From Flavobacterium sp. I3-2 (GTDB taxonomy: Bacteria; Bacteroidota; Bacteroidia; Flavobacteriales; Flavobacteriaceae): DNA of 64,000 bases. The first letter of the stretch is position 1, and each line of letters starts with the position of its first letter. The position numbers and the translations under genes are program-made. The stretch spans positions 3,410,001-3,474,000 of the forward strand of contig NZ_CP058306.1 of NCBI RefSeq assembly GCF_013389595.1. The letters run 5' to 3'. Below, in pieces: positions 44,518 to 52,605 of the stretch. Under the pieces are notes generated by a model, which searched no databases, was not told the DNA's origin, and saw only the letters and a list, made by a program, of their open reading frames with translations.

Positions 44518-45678
44518 ATGACAAATAAATTAAAAAGCGTTGAATACGGTTTAGAAAAAATATTTGAAGGAGCACAAGACTTTCTTCCACTATTAGGAAC
44601 TGATTATGTAGAATTTTATGTAGGGAATGCCCTTCAGGCAGCGCATTATTACAAAACGGCTTATGGATTCCAATCTGAAGCTTATGCAGGGTTAGAGACC
44701 GGAGTAAAAGACAAAGTATCTTATGTGGTAAAACAAGACAAGATCCGTATTATACTGACCACTGCACTTAACTCTTCTTCTCCAATCGGGGAACATGTGA
44801 AAAAACATGGAGACGGAATAAAAGTAGTTGCTTTGTGGGTGGAGGATGCCAAAAGTGCATTTGAAGAAACTACCAAACGTGGAGCAAAGCCATTTATGGA
44901 ACCTACCGTTACTACAGATGAACACGGAGAAGCAATCCAAGCTGGTGTTTTTGTATATGGTGAAACAGTTTTTATGTTTACAGAACGTAAAAATTATAAA
45001 GGAATCTTTTTACCTGGATTTACGAAATGGGAATCAGACTATAATCCGGAACCTGTTGGTCTGAAATTTATTGATCATATGGTTGGAAATGTAGGATGGA
45101 ACGAAATGGATACATGGGTAAAATGGTTTGAAGATGTAATGGGATTTGTTAATTTCTTATCTTTTGACGATAAACAGGTTTCTACTGAATATTCTGCCCT
45201 AATGTCAAAAGTTATGGCAAATGGTAATGGAAGAATTAAGTTCCCGATTAACGAGCCTGCTGAAGGTAAAAAGCGTTCTCAAATAGAAGAGTACTTGGAT
45301 TTTTATGAAGACGCCGGTGTACAGCATTTAGCTTTGGCTACCGATGATATTATTAAAACGGTAGAAGAAATGAAAAAAAGAGGTGTAGAGTTCCTATCCG
45401 TTCCGCCACAGGCATATTATGATGCTATACCGGATCGCATCAAAGCTCATGCCGACAATTTCAAGGAAGATTTAAATGAATTGCAAAAACTGGGAATTCT
45501 GATTGATGCTGACGAAGAAGGTTATTTGTTACAGATATTTACCAAACCGATTCAGGATAGACCTACATTCTTTTTCGAAATTATTCAAAGAATGGGAGCT
45601 AGAGGTTTTGGTGCAGGAAACTTCAAGGCTCTTTTTGAATCAATTGAAAGAGAACAGGAACGCAGAGGTACCTTGTAA
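44518..45678 (+). CDS. hpd: 4-hydroxyphenylpyruvate dioxygenase
   Basis: 386 residues, the full length of the family, made of two glyoxalase-like halves. The iron ligands are His187 (FIDHMVGN), His270 (GVQHLAL) and Glu354 (FFEIIQR), followed by the C-terminal GFGAGNFKALFESIEREQ signature. The enzyme converts 4-hydroxyphenylpyruvate to homogentisate in tyrosine catabolism. No other tyrosine-pathway gene is nearby. It sits alone among metal and stress genes on the island, so it is probably an extra copy beside a chromosomal one (inference; not in the window). It ends at a terminator and is followed by an AraC gene. Confidence 0.95.
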   Translation: MTNKLKSVEYGLEKIFEGAQDFLPLLGTDYVEFYVGNALQAAHYYKTAYGFQSEAYAGLETGVKDKVSYVVKQDKIRIILTTALNSSSPIGEHVKKHGDGIKVVALWVEDAKSAFEETTKRGAKPFMEPTVTTDEHGEAIQAGVFVYGETVFMFTERKNYKGIFLPGFTKWESDYNPEPVGLKFIDHMVGNVGWNEMDTWVKWFEDVMGFVNFLSFDDKQVSTEYSALMSKVMANGNGRIKFPINEPAEGKKRSQIEEYLDFYEDAGVQHLALATDDIIKTVEEMKKRGVEFLSVPPQAYYDAIPDRIKAHADNFKEDLNELQKLGILIDADEEGYLLQIFTKPIQDRPTFFFEIIQRMGARGFGAGNFKALFESIEREQERRGTL

Positions 45679-45710
45679 TGTATAATGTGTAATTTTAGTT
45701 TAATATATAC

Positions 45711-45736
45711 AAAGCCCTAAATCTTTTAAGGGCTTT
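45711..45736 (+). terminator. terminator after hpd
   Basis: 8-bp arms, AAAGCCCT and AGGGCTTT, with a 10-base A/T-rich loop, 32 bp after the hpd stop. Confidence 0.75.
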
Positions 45737-45783
45737 GTTATTAATGACAAACCTTCGGACTAATACTCATAAATTGATAAAAA

Positions 45784-46611
45784 ATGGATGCCGGATTAAA
45801 TAAAAGACAATCGATAGGATATCTGGATTTTGATGATAAATCTGGAAATAGGATAAATAGCAATACGCTGCTGGAAGATTACTATAAAATCATTTATATG
45901 GAGAAAAACGGTAGCATTATTGTGGATTTGGTAGAGTACAGCTTTACAGAAAACGTCTTGCTTTTCTTCAGTATTGGTCAGCATTTTCAAATATCCAAGG
46001 AATCTAGAGGAAGTATTATTTATTTCAATCCTGATTTTTATTGCATAGCTTTCCATGATAAAGAGCTTGCCTGTGACGGGCTCCTTTTTGATAATGTATT
46101 CGAGATGCCTTATCTAAATTTGTCGACGAATCTGGACATACTTTTCTTAAAACTAATCTCGTCTATAAAAAGAGAAATTAATCAAAAAGATTTTTGGGCT
46201 GAAGAAATGATAAAAACATACATCAAACAAATAATCATTTCAGCAACCAGAACTTTGATAAAATCAAATAATGATAGTCAAATCATTTCATATGATAAGG
46301 AGTTAGCTAGAAAATTCAGTCAATTGGTCGAGCTTCATTATCGAAAGCACCATAATGTCTCTGACTATGCAAATATGCTGAATATCACACCTAAAAACCT
46401 CAATAAAAAAATTGTATCTGAAAAACAGGTAGCACCAAGCATCATTATTAAGCAAAGAATTATTCTTCAGGCTAAAAGGTTACTTGCCAATACAACCTTA
46501 AGCATTAAAGAAATTGCTGATTATCTCGGGTATGAAGACTACTCCTATTTTGTGCGATTTTTCAAATCACAAACGGGTCTGCCACCTCTTTCTTTCCGAA
46601 ACGCTCTTTAA
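45784..46611 (+). CDS. AraC-family transcriptional regulator (island copy)
   Basis: 275 residues, paralogous to the AraC protein at 1227-2036. The cupin-like N-domain carries CIAFHDKELAC followed by LLFDNVFEMPYLNL, with the same Cys-x3-His-x2-Glu-x2-Cys spacing. The C-terminal double helix-turn-helix is NVSDYANMLNITPKNLNKKI and SIKEIADYLGYEDYSYFVRF, with the tail GLPPLSFR. It lies between hpd and osmC on the + strand. It is the only AraC-type gene on the visible island and so the prime candidate to bind the 36-bp promoter elements, whose length suits an AraC dimer on direct half-sites (inference). Confidence 0.88.
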   Translation: MDAGLNKRQSIGYLDFDDKSGNRINSNTLLEDYYKIIYMEKNGSIIVDLVEYSFTENVLLFFSIGQHFQISKESRGSIIYFNPDFYCIAFHDKELACDGLLFDNVFEMPYLNLSTNLDILFLKLISSIKREINQKDFWAEEMIKTYIKQIIISATRTLIKSNNDSQIISYDKELARKFSQLVELHYRKHHNVSDYANMLNITPKNLNKKIVSEKQVAPSIIIKQRIILQAKRLLANTTLSIKEIADYLGYEDYSYFVRFFKSQTGLPPLSFRNAL

Positions 46612-46715
46612 AGTGTTCGTTAAAGGAAAAAAGTCCTATTAAGAATGAAGTATATGCATTGATGACACGTTTTTTAGATAGTAATTTTGTCAAGTAATTT
46701 AAAACAAATTTAAAA

Positions 46716-47126
46716 ATGAAAGCAAAAGTAACAGCTAAGTGGCAAGGTAATTTTAAAAATGGAAGCGGTAATTTCGATGCAGCACATTCAGCCATTGGAA
46801 GCAGTGTTTTTAAACACAATAAATCTGAAGGAGAAAATACCGCTACAAATCCAGAAGAATTGATGGCCGCAGCACACGCTGCATGTTATACAATGACGTT
46901 AAACTATATACTTACAAGCAAAGGGATTGAGGCAGAATCTTTAGAAACATCTTGTACAATAACAGCAACCAGCTTCGATATTACGAACTCTGATTTGGTG
47001 CTAAATGCAAAAATATCAGGTTTAAATGAAGAAGAATTTTTAAACTATGCAGAACAAGCAAAAGCTATGTGTCCGGTAGGAAAAGCTTATAAATTAGAAG
47101 TTTCACTAGTAGCTACTCTAAATTAA
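46716..47126 (+). CDS. OsmC/Ohr family peroxiredoxin
   Basis: 136 residues. The family hallmarks are NPEELMAAAHAACYTMTLNYIL with the peroxidatic cysteine and AKAMCPVGKAYK with the second cysteine near the C-terminus. OsmC proteins reduce organic hydroperoxides in the cytosol, using lipoylated proteins and dihydrolipoyl dehydrogenase in some bacteria. The neighbouring truncated lpd gene is of interest for that reason. Its start lies 104 bp after the AraC gene, so they could share a transcript. It ends at a strong terminator. Confidence 0.92.
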   Translation: MKAKVTAKWQGNFKNGSGNFDAAHSAIGSSVFKHNKSEGENTATNPEELMAAAHAACYTMTLNYILTSKGIEAESLETSCTITATSFDITNSDLVLNAKISGLNEEEFLNYAEQAKAMCPVGKAYKLEVSLVATLN

Positions 47127-47149
47127 GACTAATTTCGTTTATTCTTATT

Positions 47150-47183
47150 AAAAAAGTCACGTTTTATATTCCGTGACTTTTTT
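47150..47183 (+). terminator. terminator after osmC
   Basis: 12-bp arms, AAAAAAGTCACG with its complement, and a 10-base loop, followed by T-rich sequence. Confidence 0.85.
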
Positions 47184-47375
47184 AATAATTGAATTAATAG
47201 ATAGAGGAAAGGCAGATGAAAATATCTGCCTTCTTAAAAATTACCAAATCTGGATTTTAGATCTGTATCAACAATCCGAGAAGTGAAGACAGTAACAGTA
47301 CACACTTCCAACAGTTTAGTCTGTTTTTCATAATCAATCAATTTAAAGATAAATTTAAAAGTATTTTGTATTTAT

Positions 47376-47598
47376 TTATAGATGTATTGCCTCACCTAAG
47401 GCATCTTCAATAGCATCTTTTATGGCTTCACTCATAGTTGGATGTGGAAAGATAGTATCCAATTGCTCGTGCCATGTTGTTTCCAATTTACGCGCAGTTG
47501 TGGTTTGAGCTATCAACTCCGTTACATTATAGCCAATCATATGCGTTCCAATCCATTCTCCATACTTGGCATCAAAAATCACTTTTACAAAACTATTA
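47376..47598 (-). pseudogene. dihydrolipoyl dehydrogenase fragment (C-terminal ~73 residues)
   Basis: The minus-strand frame encodes only the dimer-interface end of a dihydrolipoyl dehydrogenase: VKVIFDAKYGEWIGTHMIGY, HEQLDTIFPHPTMSEAIKDAI and the EAIHL terminus. Homology starts abruptly near 47598 (the codons before VKVI read LINSF, not lpd-like). FAD, NAD and CxxxxC regions are absent. It differs from the intact lpd at 52606-54009, whose end reads HGHPTYYENL, so it is the remnant of a separate gene. The upstream part has been replaced by the porin segment. Confidence 0.85.
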
Positions 47599-47652
47599 AT
47601 TAAGTCAATACAAAATCACAAATAATGTACAACTAACACCATTTATTAAAAA

Positions 47653-48885
47653 ATGAAAAAAATTTTTGTCGCAATTGCTCTACTATCCATTTTTGGAGCC
47701 ACGGAATTGAAGGCTCAATATGCTTCTGAATATGACGGCGGTTTGGTCGTTAAATTAAATCCAGAAGGAAGTAAATATGTCCGATTTATTCTTTTGGGAC
47801 AAACTTGGTTTCAGGATTACGAAGGAAAACACGCCAATGATGGATTTTCTATCAAACGAGCGCACGTTCTTGCTTATTCACAAATCAATGATCGATTTAT
47901 GATTTTAACACATTTTGGTGCAAATGGAATCTATGATAATAATCTTTCTCCGATGGGAAAAAGTACAGATGTATCGTTTTTCTTGCATGAAATGTTTTTA
48001 CAATATAAGGTAACAAACAATTTAGCAATTGGTGCTGGAGTTCACAATTTTGGTGGAATTTCTCGTGGAAATGGTCAAGGTTCTATCAATATGTTGACCT
48101 TAGATAATAACAGAGCTGACTGGTCAACACTTGGTTTGTCTGATCAATTTTCAAATCATTTGGGAATGTTTGCAAAAGGGCGAATTGGAAAACTGAATTA
48201 TCGTTTAGCATTAAGTGATGCTATTACTAATACTTTAGATGGAAACTCTTCGACAGTTTTAGAAAACGGACAAGAAAAGTATTTAGGAAAAGCGATACTT
48301 GGAGAAGGAAAATATGCGGTTTCAGGATATTTTGATTATCAATTTTTAGATCAAGAATCAAATGCTTTACCTTATCGCGTTGGAACCTATTTAGGAACTA
48401 AAAAAGTATTTAACATCGGAGCAGGATTTTTCAATCAAAGTAATGCAATTGTCAAAAAAGAAAATGATAATTTGGTTGGAGAAAATGTAACTCATCTTGC
48501 TGTTGATGCTTTTTATGATGCGCCAATCGGAAAATCTTCTTCGATAACAGCTTATGCGAAATATCAAAATTCGGACATGGGCGAAAATTATGTACAAGGA
48601 AATGTTGTAGGAGATGGAAATCAGTTTTCTGGACATGTCGGGTATTTATTGCCTAAAAACATCAAAGAAGGAGAAGGAAAATTCCGTAATAGAATTCAGC
48701 CGTATGTAGGATATTCTTACAGAGATTTCAAAGGTCTAGTAAAGCCTGCAAACGAATTAAAATTAGGTGGAAACTGGTACATTGATGGTCAGAATGCTAA
48801 AATTTCTGTAGAATATCAAAAATCTTTCGATCAACCAAAACACATGGACGACATGATAACAATACAAGCAATGATATTATTATAA
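47653..48885 (+). CDS. outer-membrane porin-like protein
   Basis: 410 residues. A signal peptide (MKKIFVAIALLSIFGATELKAQ) is followed by many short amphipathic strands with glycine-rich turns and charged loops, in the manner of the phosphate-selective porin O/P-like superfamily (SIKRAHVLAYSQINDRFMILTHFG, then YLGTKKVFNIGAGFFNQSN). The protein ends in a hydrophobic residue stretch (ITIQAMILL), as barrels do. A truncated MHS-family transporter gene follows 37 bp later, so the pair was probably an uptake unit for a metabolite. Both lie on a roughly 1.5-kb segment between two truncated minus-strand genes, which looks inserted. Confidence 0.75.
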   Translation: MKKIFVAIALLSIFGATELKAQYASEYDGGLVVKLNPEGSKYVRFILLGQTWFQDYEGKHANDGFSIKRAHVLAYSQINDRFMILTHFGANGIYDNNLSPMGKSTDVSFFLHEMFLQYKVTNNLAIGAGVHNFGGISRGNGQGSINMLTLDNNRADWSTLGLSDQFSNHLGMFAKGRIGKLNYRLALSDAITNTLDGNSSTVLENGQEKYLGKAILGEGKYAVSGYFDYQFLDQESNALPYRVGTYLGTKKVFNIGAGFFNQSNAIVKKENDNLVGENVTHLAVDAFYDAPIGKSSSITAYAKYQNSDMGENYVQGNVVGDGNQFSGHVGYLLPKNIKEGEGKFRNRIQPYVGYSYRDFKGLVKPANELKLGGNWYIDGQNAKISVEYQKSFDQPKHMDDMITIQAMILL

Positions 48886-48900
48886 AAAAACACACAAGAA

Positions 48901-50166
48901 TTAACACAAAAACACATTATTTATGAGCGAAACTGCTAACAAAAAAACAATCTGGAAAGTGATTGGTGCTTCCTCGATGGGAACGCTAATTGAATGGTAT
49001 GACTTCTTTATTTTTGGAAGTTTAGCTGTTGTAATTTCTACTAAATTTTTCCCTGCTGACAATCCTACAGCTGCCTTTTTATCAACATTAGCAACATTTG
49101 CTGCTGGAACTATGGCAAGTAACCTTGTGATAAGTCTTCGCAACAAAGGGTTCATTCGAAAGCGTAGATAACCTTCCATTACTATTTGTCCGGCAAGCGT
49201 ACCCGTAATGGTACTGCTTTGTCCGGCAGCAATCAAAGCTACAGCAAATAGTTTTGCTGTAAAATCGCTTCCGAGGTGCTGTGGCAATAATTCATAAGCC
49301 TGCTTTAGCTCTGCCACGTCGGAACGTCCGGTTTTATAAAAAACTGTAGCGGCAAGAATTAATATAGCTGCATTTACAAGCAATGCCATATTTAGAGCAA
49401 TGGCACTATCCCAAAAATTGAGCTTAATTGCTTTTTTGATACTGGCATCATCACGATTAAATTTACGTGTCTGCACCAGTGCAGAGTGTAGGTATAAATT
49501 ATGTGGCATTACCGTTGCACCGATAATACCGATAGCAATGTACAATGCAGTATCATTCTGTATATGTGGTATCAGTCCTGTTGCAATTTCATCTACATTA
49601 GGGTCAGCTACCCATATTTGTACAAGAAACGACATTCCTATAACGAATATCAAACCGATGATAAAGGCTTCGAGCTTGCGCATTCCCCATTTTTGCAAAG
49701 TCATCAACAGGAATGTATCTAAGGCTGTAATAGCAACACCCCAAATCAAAGGCATTCCCGTGAGCAACTGTAAACCAATTGCCATCCCCAATATTTCTGC
49801 AAGGTCTGTCGCAACAATAGCGACTTCAGCAAGTATATATAATACAAAATTTACCTTCTTAGGATAAGTTTCCCGGTTTGCCTGTGCCAAATCTCTATTT
49901 CGAACAATCCCTAACCTGGCAGACAAGCTTTGTAGCAACAAGCCCATAATACTACTCATTACTAAAACCCAGAGTAATGAGTAGCCAAATTGGCTACCAC
50001 CGGCCAAGCCTGTTGCCCAGTTGCCTGGATCCATATATCCGACACTGACAAGATAAGCCGGTCCAAAAAAAGCCAAAACTCTTCGCCAGCGAGATTGACC
50101 AGGAACAGTCGTGTCTACAGAATTATGTACTTCGCTTAATGAAGATTGTGATTGTTTTTTAGCCAT
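48901..50166 (-). pseudogene. mntH: NRAMP metal transporter, C-terminally truncated
   Basis: The open frame gives 421 residues. It is a good NRAMP protein for about 355 residues, with the first-helix metal motif DPGNWAT, the TM6 signature MPHNLYLHSALVQTRK and GQSSTITGTLAGQIVMEGY. After RRLITRLLAIVPA the frame runs into the complement of the MHS fragment, giving the alien tail from about ANVANVDKK to NNVFLC. The last two or three helices of NRAMP are therefore replaced. The metal-site residues of TM1 and TM6 remain, but loss of the C-terminal helices makes Mn/Fe transport doubtful. Upstream of the gene is the terminator of the second Zn/Cd ATPase gene. Confidence 0.82.
48923..49107 (+). pseudogene. 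truncated MHS-family (MFS) metabolite:H+ symporter, N-terminal fragment
   Basis: About 62 residues match the start of MHS transporters (KgtP/ProP group): NKKTIWKVIGASSMGTLIEW, YDFFIFGSLAVVISTKFFP and FLSTLATFAAG. The family then continues with an arginine/proline segment; here the frame changes abruptly to TMASNLVIS, which is the mntH complement read backwards. The junction lies near 49101-49107. Only one and a half helices remain, so it cannot function. Confidence 0.85.
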
Positions 50167-50191
50167 TTCACAAATATTTTTAGGATAAAAA

Positions 50192-50217
50192 ACTGCCGCA
50201 AGATTTCTTGCGGCAGT
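50192..50217 (-). terminator. terminator after the second P1B ATPase
   Basis: 11-12-bp GC-rich stem, ACTGCCGCAAGA with its complement, followed on the minus strand by TTTTTTAT. It lies between the ATPase stop and the mntH start. Confidence 0.9.
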
Positions 50218-50229
50218 CTAGCTTCTTAG

Positions 50230-52419
50230 TTAGAACTTCATCTTTTGAATTCGAACCGCATTTAGAATAGCTAATAAAGCTACACCTACATCTGCAAATA
50301 CGGCTTCCCACATAGTGGCTAATCCTCCTGCACCGAGTATAAGCACTATTGCTTTTACTCCGAATGCCAATGCTATATTTTGAAAGACGATTTTTTTAGT
50401 CTGTTTTCCGATATTAATAGCCATTGGTATTTTGGATGGCATATCATCCTGAATGACAACATCAGCAGTTTCAATAGCGGCATCACTACCTAATCCTCCC
50501 ATTGCAATCCCAGCATCACTCAACGCAATAACAGGCGCATCATTTACACCGTCTCCAACAAAAGCTACACTGCCATTTCTGGATTTTATTTCTTTAACCT
50601 TACTTACTTTGTCTTCCGGTAATAAATCTCCGTAGGCACTATCAATCCCCAATTGTCCAGCTACATGTTCGACTACAGCGCTCTTGTCTCCACTTAGCAT
50701 AACTGCTCTTACACCCATACTACGCAACTTGTCTATTGTAATCTTAGCATCTACCTTAATACTATCGGAAATGGTCAAATAACCCACGAATTTTCCGCCA
50801 TATGCTATTGCAATTACGGTATAAACAATATTTGCGGTATCAGCATCATGGTTAATATTAAACTTATCTAATAATTTGAAGTTACCTACCAGTAATTCTT
50901 TACCATTTACAGTCGCTTTTAAACCATGACCGGCTATTTCCTCGGTATTTTCTAGCTTGATATTATTATCTATTTCACCGACATAATTATAGATAGCTGT
51001 CGCAACAGGATGTGTGCTATGGCTTTCTATCGCGTTTACCAAATTCAGAATTTCAGTTTTGTCAAATTCAGGTTTTAAAATCACTTCCTGAACCTTAAAA
51101 ACACCTTCTGTCATTGTTCCTGTTTTATCCATCACCACATTCTTAACACTGGCTAGAATGTCAAGATAATTGGATCCTTTAAACAAGATTCCATTGCGAC
51201 TCGCAGCTCCTATACCTCCAAAATAACCTAGTGGAATAGAAATAACCAAGGCACAAGGACAGGAAATAACAAGAAATACTAAAGCACGATACAACCATTC
51301 ACTGAACACATACTCGGAAACAAACAATGCTGGTAACAATGCAATTCCGATAGCAAGGAAAGTAACAATAGGTGTATATACTTTTGCAAATTTTCGAATG
51401 AATAATTCGGTAGGTGCTTTTTGTGCAGTTGCATCCTGAACCATTTCCAGAATCTTACTCAGTTTACTGTCCGTGTAAGCTGTTGTAACTTTTATCTGAC
51501 TAACTGTATTCAAATTAATCATTCCTGCCAGTACCGTTTCACCTTTTGATTTGGTATCCGGCTTACTTTCTCCTGTTAAGGCAGCCGTGTTAAAAGATCC
51601 CGTTTCTGACTCCAATTCACCATCTAATCCTACTTTTTCTCCAGGCTTTAGCTGGATAATATCGCCAATATTCGCATCTTCTGCTTGAATAATGGTTGCT
51701 TTTCCGTCCTTTAAAACAGTAACTTCGTCAGGTCTTTGGTCTAATAGTGCTTTGATATTGCCTTTTGCCCTTGATACAGCCAGTGTTTGAAACACTTCAC
51801 CTACGGCGTAAAACAACATTACTGCAACACCTTCTGGATATTCCCCAATAGCGAATGCACCAATAGTGGCTATACTCATTAGGAAAAACTCTGAAAAGAA
51901 ATCTTTGTAACGAATACTTTCAATCGCTTCTTTAATAACAGGTAAACCTACTGGAATATAAGCAACTACATACCAAATAATCCTTACCCAACCCGTAAAC
52001 CAAGTTTGTGGAAAGTAATTATCAAAACCAATGGCTACCAATAGCAATACCAATGAAATGATTGCCGGAGTAAACAACTGAAGAGCTGTTTTATCTTCTA
52101 AATCGTGGCTATGGTCGTGCCCGTCGCCATCGCTATGATCGTGTCCGCCTTTTTTCTTTCCGTGATTGTGTCCGCTGTGGTCATGATCGTCGTGGCTACC
52201 GTGATCGTGTCCATCACCATCGCCATGATCGTGTCCACTATGGTCGTGATCGTCGTGATTGACATCTTTCAACAAATCTGCCGCACCGGCATTTTTATAA
52301 ATTTTTTCTGTTTTCACACAACACAACTGATTACCTTGAGTATCATATTTATGTTTGTGCGGTTTTTTACCCGTAAGATCCAGGCCACCATCATCGGTGC
52401 TGCAACATATTTTTGACAT
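50230..52419 (-). CDS. P1B-type heavy-metal ATPase, island copy with expanded His-rich N-terminus
   Basis: 729 residues, a close paralogue of the ATPase at 2202-4250 (most of the core aligns without gaps). CPC is near residue 386, DKTGT near 429 and GDGVNDAP near 621. The N-terminus has CC at 5-6 and again in LCCVKTEK, then a long His-Asp-Gly tract (about 53-108) of repeated HDHG/HDHS units, much longer than in the chromosomal copy. It would export Zn, Cd or Pb from the cytosol, with the tract as metal buffer or sensor. Its promoter carries the 29-bp operator shared with the orphan N-domain gene (52498-52526). The gene is not in an operon with the downstream mntH remnant. Confidence 0.92.
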   Translation of the reverse strand: MSKICCSTDDGGLDLTGKKPHKHKYDTQGNQLCCVKTEKIYKNAGAADLLKDVNHDDHDHSGHDHGDGDGHDHGSHDDHDHSGHNHGKKKGGHDHSDGDGHDHSHDLEDKTALQLFTPAIISLVLLLVAIGFDNYFPQTWFTGWVRIIWYVVAYIPVGLPVIKEAIESIRYKDFFSEFFLMSIATIGAFAIGEYPEGVAVMLFYAVGEVFQTLAVSRAKGNIKALLDQRPDEVTVLKDGKATIIQAEDANIGDIIQLKPGEKVGLDGELESETGSFNTAALTGESKPDTKSKGETVLAGMINLNTVSQIKVTTAYTDSKLSKILEMVQDATAQKAPTELFIRKFAKVYTPIVTFLAIGIALLPALFVSEYVFSEWLYRALVFLVISCPCALVISIPLGYFGGIGAASRNGILFKGSNYLDILASVKNVVMDKTGTMTEGVFKVQEVILKPEFDKTEILNLVNAIESHSTHPVATAIYNYVGEIDNNIKLENTEEIAGHGLKATVNGKELLVGNFKLLDKFNINHDADTANIVYTVIAIAYGGKFVGYLTISDSIKVDAKITIDKLRSMGVRAVMLSGDKSAVVEHVAGQLGIDSAYGDLLPEDKVSKVKEIKSRNGSVAFVGDGVNDAPVIALSDAGIAMGGLGSDAAIETADVVIQDDMPSKIPMAINIGKQTKKIVFQNIALAFGVKAIVLILGAGGLATMWEAVFADVGVALLAILNAVRIQKMKF

Positions 52420-52481
52420 AATTATTATTTTTTTAGTAAACTGTATTAGTAGTCGTTTTTAACTAATTCCTATTTGTACAG

Positions 52482-52526
52482 CAAAATTATAATCTAAATT
52501 TGGGAACCTGGTTGCAAATACAAAAC
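52482..52526 (-). promoter_or_regulatory. ATPase promoter with shared 29-bp operator
   Basis: The + strand 52498-52526, with core GGGAACCTGGTTGCAAAT, is identical at 28 of 29 bases to 60795-60823. On the minus strand the TTTGCAA part lies 25 nt upstream of TAATTTTG (52482-52489), the same spacing as at the other copy and one less than at the chromosomal ATPase. It is probably bound by a Fur-family protein. Confidence 0.7.
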
Positions 52527-52554
52527 TGCTTTTCAGACTCCCCGAAAAACTGAT

Positions 52555-52594
52555 ACAAGCCTTAATTTGCTACTAAAAAAACATTAAGGCTTGT
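52555..52594 (-). terminator. terminator after lpd
   Basis: Perfect 12-bp stem, ACAAGCCTTAAT with its complement, and a 16-base loop. It lies 12 bp after the lpd stop, just before the ATPase operator. Confidence 0.8.
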
Positions 52595-52605
52595 AAAATT
52601 TTCAT

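Noticed and set aside
49400..49867. 155-codon + strand frame inside mntH
   Set aside because: It is antisense to well-conserved NRAMP sequence and has no independent support.
52105..52416. Hydrophobic + strand frame of 103 codons
   Set aside because: It is the antisense of the His-Asp-rich tract of the ATPase; GTG/ATC-rich codons give artificial Val/Ile runs.
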